Shown piece by piece: positions 13,329 to 13,517 of a DNA stretch of 13,517 nucleotides. The DNA is from an uncultured cyanobacterium (GTDB lineage: Bacteria; Cyanobacteriota; Cyanobacteriia; PCC-6307; Cyanobiaceae). Positions within the stretch are counted from its first letter, which is position 1. Each line of letters opens with the position of its first letter. The translations under genes and the position numbers were made by a program. The stretch is from positions 1 through 13,517 of the forward strand of contig CAIKWV010000455.1 in the NCBI GenBank assembly GCA_903831165.1, in the 5' to 3' direction. A model generated the notes under the pieces. The model did not search any database. It was given only the letters and a program-made list of their open reading frames with translations, and had not been told where the DNA came from.

Positions 13329-13472
13329 TCAGCCGAGGCCGACCTGGCTGAGGATGCCTTGGCCGGTGAGCAGTTCGGTGGTCAGGCCGATCACGAACCC
13401 GAGCATGGCCAGACGGCCGTTCCAGGTTTCAGCGAAGGCGACGAAGCCGAAGCGGGGAGTGGATTCAGTCAT
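13329..13472 (-). CDS. hli: High-light-inducible protein (Hlip/SCP), second copy
   Basis: This 47-residue protein has the complete chlorophyll-binding motif AETWNGRLAMLGF (E15, N18, R20) within one thylakoid membrane helix, followed by TELLTGQGIL. It is a close paralogue of the Hlip at 2173-2316, with the same length and about 40 identical residues. Such short Hlips bind chlorophyll a and carotenoid next to photosystem II assembly factors and are induced by high light or nutrient stress. The start is ATG 13472; CCCTCC directly precedes it and no Shine-Dalgarno sequence is present. Its upstream leader resembles that of the other copy. A hairpin terminator follows. Confidence 0.95.
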   Translation of the reverse strand: MTESTPRFGFVAFAETWNGRLAMLGFVIGLTTELLTGQGILSQVGLG

Positions 13473-13493
13473 GGAGGGTTCGTTGGTTACGAA

Positions 13494-13511
13494 ACTTGAA
13501 GAGACTGTAAC
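13494..13511 (-). promoter_or_regulatory. Possible HLR1-like (RpaB) element upstream of hli
   Basis: On the minus strand, GTTACAGT (13511-13504), two bases, then CTTCAAGT (13501-13494) resembles the HLR1 layout of two 8-base repeats with a two-base spacer that RpaB binds at many hli promoters. The first half fits well and the second poorly. The window edge cuts the promoter, so the -35 region cannot be judged. Confidence 0.25.
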
Positions 13512-13517
13512 AGAAGA

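Overview
The window looks like part of a chromosome from a high-GC freshwater or coastal picocyanobacterium (Cyanobium/Synechococcus type). The evidence is two high-light-inducible (Hlip) chlorophyll-binding protein genes, a DUF2811 protein of the kind found in cyanobacteria, four copies of the cyanobacterial HIP1 octamer GCGATCGC, and a conserved cyanobacterial methyltransferase. I found no rRNA, tRNA, CRISPR array, transposase or phage gene.

Layout. Bases 1-2070 (+) hold a 5'-truncated pirin, an RNA 2',3'-cyclic phosphodiesterase (ThpR) and a DUF938 methyltransferase; the last two are nearly contiguous. Bases 2173-2388 (+) are a 47-residue Hlip gene with a strong terminator. Bases 2615-3049 (-) encode a DUF2811 protein. 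A 447-base gene-free stretch follows, then a transglutaminase-like protein (+). Bases 4630-7974 (-) are one 1114-codon gene, the centrepiece of the window. Bases 8188-8403 (+) encode a small two-helix membrane protein. Bases 8453-11710 (-) are four co-directional genes: Rieske protein, CrtQ-like glycosyltransferase, CrtO-like acyltransferase and LysR-like regulator. Bases 11743-12495 (+) encode a methyltransferase whose 3' end overlaps a convergent 257-residue protein of unknown function. A second 47-residue Hlip gene (-) with a related terminator ends the window.

Most notable. The 1114-residue protein fuses an acyl/aminoacyl-adenylating domain of the ANL superfamily to an almost complete cyanophycin-synthetase-like module. 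That module has an N-domain-like region, an ATP-grasp ligase domain with its core residues, and a truncated Mur-ligase-like domain whose P-loop is destroyed. There is no carrier-protein domain. This suggests a two-step ATP-dependent amide- or peptide-forming enzyme for an unknown small product, possibly acquired by transfer because its GC content looks lower than that of its surroundings. Second in interest is the four-base-overlapping pair related to staphyloxanthin CrtQ and CrtO, which would glycosylate and then acylate a carotenoid or similar lipid in a cyanobacterium.
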